Part shown: positions 6,478 to 9,462 of the stretch, one piece after another
How positions within the stretch are numbered: position 1 is the first letter of the stretch
Layout: each line of letters begins with the position of its first letter
NCBI GenBank assembly: GCA_029063695.1
Contig: JAIDNR010000383.1
Location: 1-9,462 of the forward strand
Reading direction: 5' to 3'
DNA length: 9,462 nt
Source of the DNA: Ruminococcus sp.
Lineage (GTDB): Bacteria > Bacillota > Clostridia > Oscillospirales > Ruminococcaceae
Program-made: the position numbers and the translations under genes
Notes under the pieces: model-generated
Told to the model about the DNA's origin: nothing
What the model saw: the letters and a program-made list of their open reading frames with translations, nothing else
The model's database searches: none

Positions 6478-8748
6478 TTACTTCTGCTTTATTCTGAATG
6501 CACTGTTATGGATTTTAGATGCATCAAATCCCTTTTTCTCACGTTTTTTGTTTTTCGGTCTGTTATTCTGTTTTTTCTCAGCCTTTTTTTCTTCCTCATC
6601 ATTAAGACGCATTGTCAGGGAGATTCTGTTTCTCTTTACATCAACGTCGATTACTCTTACTTTGACAATCTCGCCGACTTTCACAGCTTCGAGAGGGTGC
6701 TTGATATATCCTGCACAAATCTGTGATATATGTACAAGACCGTCCTCATGTACACCGATGTCAACAAATGCACCGAAATCAATGATATTGCGGACAGTTC
6801 CGACAAGTTCCATACCGACTTTAAGGTCTTTTATATCCATAACATCGCCGCTGCGGAGAAGCGGAGGAGGAAGTTCATCACGCAAATCACGACCGGGTTT
6901 TTCGAGTTCTTTTATAATATCTGTGAGAGTCGGAATGCCTATTCCCGACTTTTCACTTATGCTTTCAATGCCTACCGATTCGGCTTTCTTCGATATTCCC
7001 ACAGCACCGTTTCCAGAAATATCAGCAAGAGTGAATCCGCATTCGTTAAGAAGTGCAGATGCCGCATTGTAGCTTTCAGGGTGTACGGCAGTATTGTCAA
7101 GCGGATTCTTTCCGTCACGTACTCTCAGAAATCCCGCACACTGTTCAAATGCCTTTTTACCTAATTTCGGTACTTTGAGAAGTTCTTTTCTGTCAGTGAA
7201 TCTGCCGTTTTCCTCACGGTATGCAACAATATTCTTTGCAACGGCTGAGTTGATTCCTGCAATATATGAGAGAAGTGAGTGTGAAGCTGTATTCAGGTCA
7301 ACACCGACAGAGTTAACACAGTCCTCAACAACTCCCGAAAGTGCATCATTCATACGAGCCTGCGGCATATCATGCTGATACTGTCCTACACCTATTGCCT
7401 TCGGCTCGATTTTTACAAGCTCGGCAAGAGGGTCTTGCAGTCGTCTTGCAATTGATACTGCACTTCTCAGTGATACATCATAATCGGGAAATTCTTCCGC
7501 TGCAAGCTTTGATGCAGAATATACGGACGCACCTGCTTCACTTACTACCATATAGCTTACTTTCTGAGAAATTTCCTTGATTACTTCTGTTGCAAACTGT
7601 TCGGTTTCACGTGAGGCAGTGCCGTTTCCAATTGATATTACAGTAACGCCGTGATTTTCTATAAATTCCTTTATCTTCTTTTTGGACTGTTCATATTCGG
7701 CTTTTGAATGTGTAACATAGATTACAGTTGTATCAAGTACTTTTCCCGTAGCGTCAATAACAGCGACTTTACAGCCTGTCCTGTAGCCTGGGTCAAGTCC
7801 CAAAATCACGCTGTTTTTCAGTGGTGCTTGCAGAAGAAGCTGACGGAGATTTGATGCGAATACTTTTATTGACTCTTCTGCTGCCTTTGCAGTCATTTCC
7901 GAACGGATTTCACGCTCTATGGACGGAAAAATCAATCTTTTGTAGCTGTCCTCAGCGGCAGTGCGGACAAGTTCACCGCAGGCATTATTTGATTTGATAT
8001 ATTTGTTTAAGATAATATTGGTAGCAATTGATTCATCAAGTACAATTGAAGCTTTAAGGAATCCCTCTTTTTCGCCTCTGTCGAGTGCAAGTACACGGTG
8101 ATTTGCCACCTTTTCAACAGGTTCGGTATACTCATAGTAATTCATGTATACGCTTTCTGCTTCAGGGTCTGTAGCCTTGCATACAATAATACCCTTTTCT
8201 CCTGCTGATGTACGGAGCTTTTTACGGATATCCGCATCATCTGAAATATCTTCTGCAATAATGTCAAGTGCACCTTGAACTGCCGATTTAACATCGGCAA
8301 CATCTTTTTCCGCATTGATAAAAGCAGCGGCTTCATCTTCAGGATTTGTCGAATTATCCTGATTCATAATGATTTCCGCAAGCGGTTCAAGTCCTTTTTC
8401 TCTTGCAATACTTGCACGGGTGCGGCGTTTCGGCTTAAATGGTCTGTAAATGTCCTCAACTTCAACAAGAGTTATTGCAGAAGATATGGCATTTTCGATT
8501 TCGGGAGTCATTTTTTCCTGCTCCGTGATAGCATTTCTGACTTCCTCTTTACGTTTTTCGAGATTACGGAGATATGCAAGTCTGTCGGAAAGTTCACGCA
8601 GAATTTGGTCATCAAGCGAGCCTGTTCTTTCCTTGCGGTAACGTGCAATGAATGGTATTGTTGCACCTTCGTCGATAAGCTCAACAGTATTGTCAACCTG
8701 TTCTTGTCTGAGGGAAAATTCCTGTGCAAGAGTTTTATTAATATCCAT
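6478..8748 (-). CDS. tex: Tex, S1 RNA-binding transcription accessory protein
   Basis: At 756 residues this matches the usual length of Tex (YhgF). The N-terminal helical and HTH part (about 1-310) contains the family signature TIPFIARYRKERTG (30-43) and EDIYRPFKPKRRTRA (98-112). A YqgF/RNase H-like domain follows (about 314-440; GLDPGYRTGCKVAV at 317-330), then the helix-hairpin-helix region (about 485-560; GVDLNTAS, KVPKLGKKAFEQCAGFLRVR). The S1 domain is at about 643-714 (GTVRNIIDFGAFVDIGVHED). A Lys-rich tail (720-756) ends the protein. Tex proteins bind nucleic acid through S1 and associate with the transcription machinery; in Bordetella and pneumococcus they influence gene expression and are sometimes essential. 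ATG 8748 follows AAAGGA. It is transcribed from its own promoter with a leader of about 190 nt and is probably followed by the Sel1 gene in the same transcript. No defect is visible. Confidence 0.96.
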   Translation of the reverse strand: MDINKTLAQEFSLRQEQVDNTVELIDEGATIPFIARYRKERTGSLDDQILRELSDRLAYLRNLEKRKEEVRNAITEQEKMTPEIENAISSAITLVEVEDIYRPFKPKRRTRASIAREKGLEPLAEIIMNQDNSTNPEDEAAAFINAEKDVADVKSAVQGALDIIAEDISDDADIRKKLRTSAGEKGIIVCKATDPEAESVYMNYYEYTEPVEKVANHRVLALDRGEKEGFLKASIVLDESIATNIILNKYIKSNNACGELVRTAAEDSYKRLIFPSIEREIRSEMTAKAAEESIKVFASNLRQLLLQAPLKNSVILGLDPGYRTGCKVAVIDATGKVLDTTVIYVTHSKAEYEQSKKKIKEFIENHGVTVISIGNGTASRETEQFATEVIKEISQKVSYMVVSEAGASVYSASKLAAEEFPDYDVSLRSAVSIARRLQDPLAELVKIEPKAIGVGQYQHDMPQARMNDALSGVVEDCVNSVGVDLNTASHSLLSYIAGINSAVAKNIVAYREENGRFTDRKELLKVPKLGKKAFEQCAGFLRVRDGKNPLDNTAVHPESYNAASALLNECGFTLADISGNGAVGISKKAESVGIESISEKSGIGIPTLTDIIKELEKPGRDLRDELPPPLLRSGDVMDIKDLKVGMELVGTVRNIIDFGAFVDIGVHEDGLVHISQICAGYIKHPLEAVKVGEIVKVRVIDVDVKRNRISLTMRLNDEEEKKAEKKQNNRPKNKKREKKGFDASKIHNSAFRIKQK

Positions 8749-8802
8749 AGTTTTTTATCCTTTCTGTCTGTTGTTTATTCTGTACAATCCAAGAGAAAAG
8801 CG

Positions 8803-8850
8803 TTACGAAAATATCTCTGTAGACTTACAAATTGTTTTTTCATAGCTCAT
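8803..8850 (-). CDS. Second mini-ORF (15 codons) in the tex leader
   Basis: ATG 8850 begins one base after the stop codon of the preceding 18-codon ORF and encodes MSYEKTICKSTEIFS before TAA. It has no ribosome site of its own, so translation would need reinitiation or coupling. It ends 54 bp before the tex start. It could be chance. Confidence 0.2.
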   Translation of the reverse strand: MSYEKTICKSTEIFS

Positions 8851-8851
8851 A

Positions 8852-8908
8852 TCACTGAGAAAACGAACCAATTTGAAAAATTTTTTGTTCGATACCATTG
8901 TTAATCAT
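8852..8908 (-). CDS. Leader mini-ORF (18 codons) upstream of tex
   Basis: ATG 8908 lies about 29 nt downstream of the predicted transcription start, with AGGAG (8922-8918) at a 9-nt spacing, a better site than that of tex. It encodes MINNGIEQKIFQIGSFSQ and stops at TGA 8852. The product resembles no peptide I know. Good initiation signals in the leader of a nucleic-acid-binding regulator suggest a regulatory upstream ORF or a remnant of a lost gene. Confidence 0.4.
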   Translation of the reverse strand: MINNGIEQKIFQIGSFSQ

Positions 8909-8943
8909 AATTTAATTCTCCTGTTGTTCCACATAATACAAAT

Positions 8944-8972
8944 ATTCTAACATATTTTGTAAAAAAAATCAA
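8944..8972 (-). promoter_or_regulatory. tex: Sigma-A promoter of tex
   Basis: TTGATT (8972-8967), a 17-bp spacer and TAGAAT (8949-8944) with an extended -10 (TGTTAGAAT) start 4 bp after the stop codon of the SLOG gene. The spacer begins with a T run. The predicted transcript starts near 8937, leaving about 190 nt of leader before tex ATG 8748. No terminator of the SLOG gene precedes it, so some readthrough is likely. Confidence 0.82.
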
Positions 8973-8975
8973 TAG

Positions 8976-9440
8976 TTATGCAATATTATATATTTCTATG
9001 CCTTTTTTCTGAGCCATACGCAATGTCTGTCCTGTACCTGATATGTATTTGCCCGTATAATAGCATATACAGCAGTCCGAAAGTTCAACAAGACGTGCAT
9101 TCCTGAGTCTCATACAGTCATCTTTATAGTATTCCGATGTATATTCCACTGAATCGGCGGAAGAAATTATTCTGTTGAATGTTTCTTTCTGTTCATCATT
9201 CCACCTGTCTGTCTGTTCAGTATTGGAGCAGGGCAGAACAAGATGCAGTTTTATCTGTGGGTGAATGTGTTTCAGATTAATCACAGCAAGTGCACAAAGC
9301 GTATCAAATCCTACAGCACCGCCTGCATAGAAATCCTCTGCCCCTTGATTTATCAGCTTTTCAAGCAGTTCAAGAAGCTTTCTGGTTATATAATGAAAAT
9401 CATTGATTTGCCTGTGACCTGTAAAACATATTTTTTTCAT
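8976..9440 (-). CDS. SLOG-family protein, YpsA/DUF1273-like
   Basis: The 154-residue protein has the Rossmann-type fold markers of the SLOG superfamily. The N-terminal strand MKKICFTGHRQ (1-11) carries the GHR motif. The glycine turn YAGGAVGFDTLCA (38-50) is the presumed nucleotide-binding loop. LVLPCSN (67-73), the MRLRNARLVELSD segment (110-122) and SGTGQTLRMAQKKG (134-147) complete the family pattern. It is closest in wording to the YpsA/DUF1273 branch; B. subtilis YpsA is a little longer (about 180 residues) and affects cell division. SLOG proteins are thought to sense or cleave nucleotide-derived ligands, but the ligand here is unknown. ATG 9440 follows AGGAG with a rather long 11-nt spacing. 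Upstream sequence lies outside the window, so its promoter is not seen. Nothing in the neighbours points to a defence system. Confidence 0.85.
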   Translation of the reverse strand: MKKICFTGHRQINDFHYITRKLLELLEKLINQGAEDFYAGGAVGFDTLCALAVINLKHIHPQIKLHLVLPCSNTEQTDRWNDEQKETFNRIISSADSVEYTSEYYKDDCMRLRNARLVELSDCCICYYTGKYISGTGQTLRMAQKKGIEIYNIA

Positions 9441-9462
9441 TATTTTAGATACTCCTGTAATA

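Noticed and set aside
8275..8904. A 209-codon open frame on the plus strand
   Set aside because: It lies antisense to tex and its leader, the translation is Cys/Phe-rich without family resemblance, and tex is certain.
8852..8908. FQIGSFSQ in the leader ORF as the start of a broken MerR-type regulator
   Set aside because: Only a few residues resemble the MerR N-terminus, and no later MerR segment is found in any frame.
8976..9440. SLOG protein as part of an antiphage system
   Set aside because: No effector, TIR, cyclase or nuclease gene is adjacent; the sequence fits the housekeeping YpsA branch.
1..9462. CRISPR array, tRNA, rRNA, insertion sequence or attachment site
   Set aside because: No regularly spaced direct repeats, cloverleaf-like stretch, transposase frame or paired terminal repeats were found by reading both strands.

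Overview
The window looks like chromosomal DNA of a low-to-moderate GC, Gram-positive anaerobe of the Clostridia, most likely a Ruminococcus or near relative in the Oscillospiraceae. The reasons are the gene families present (DUF3794/SPOCS protein, ECF sigma factor with a DUF4179 anti-sigma factor, YpsA-type SLOG protein, Tex), strong AGGAG-type ribosome sites, TTGNNN-N17-TATAAT promoters and TTG start use. The genus is an inference from gene content, not from a search.

Every gene I can support is on the minus strand, so transcription runs from high to low coordinates. From right to left: a YpsA-like SLOG protein (9440-8976); a sigma-A promoter and a leader of about 190 nt with two tiny ORFs; tex (8748-6478); a Sel1-repeat protein (6394-5750); a strong promoter; a YhaM-like HD-domain protein (5641-5045), then 26 bp later a GH13 amylase-family enzyme with a C-terminal DUF1653 domain (5018-3408), closed by a terminator; an ECF sigma factor (3272-2790) overlapping its DUF4179 anti-sigma gene (2793-1681) by ATGA; a promoter and a 51-residue repetitive Ser/Lys/Asp-rich protein (1608-1453) with its own terminator; and a DUF3794 protein (1346 to beyond position 1), whose C-terminus lies outside the window.

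The genes form short housekeeping or regulatory units rather than one large system. HD protein and amylase share a promoter and terminator and are probably one operon. Sigma and anti-sigma factors form a classic coupled envelope-signalling pair. I see no mobile element, CRISPR array, tRNA or rRNA, and no defence island. The points that most deserve a second look are the short three-unit nonapeptide-repeat protein, the GH13-DUF1653 fusion, the coupled mini-ORFs in the tex leader, and a sequence element shared by the presumed promoters of the sigma gene and the repeat protein.
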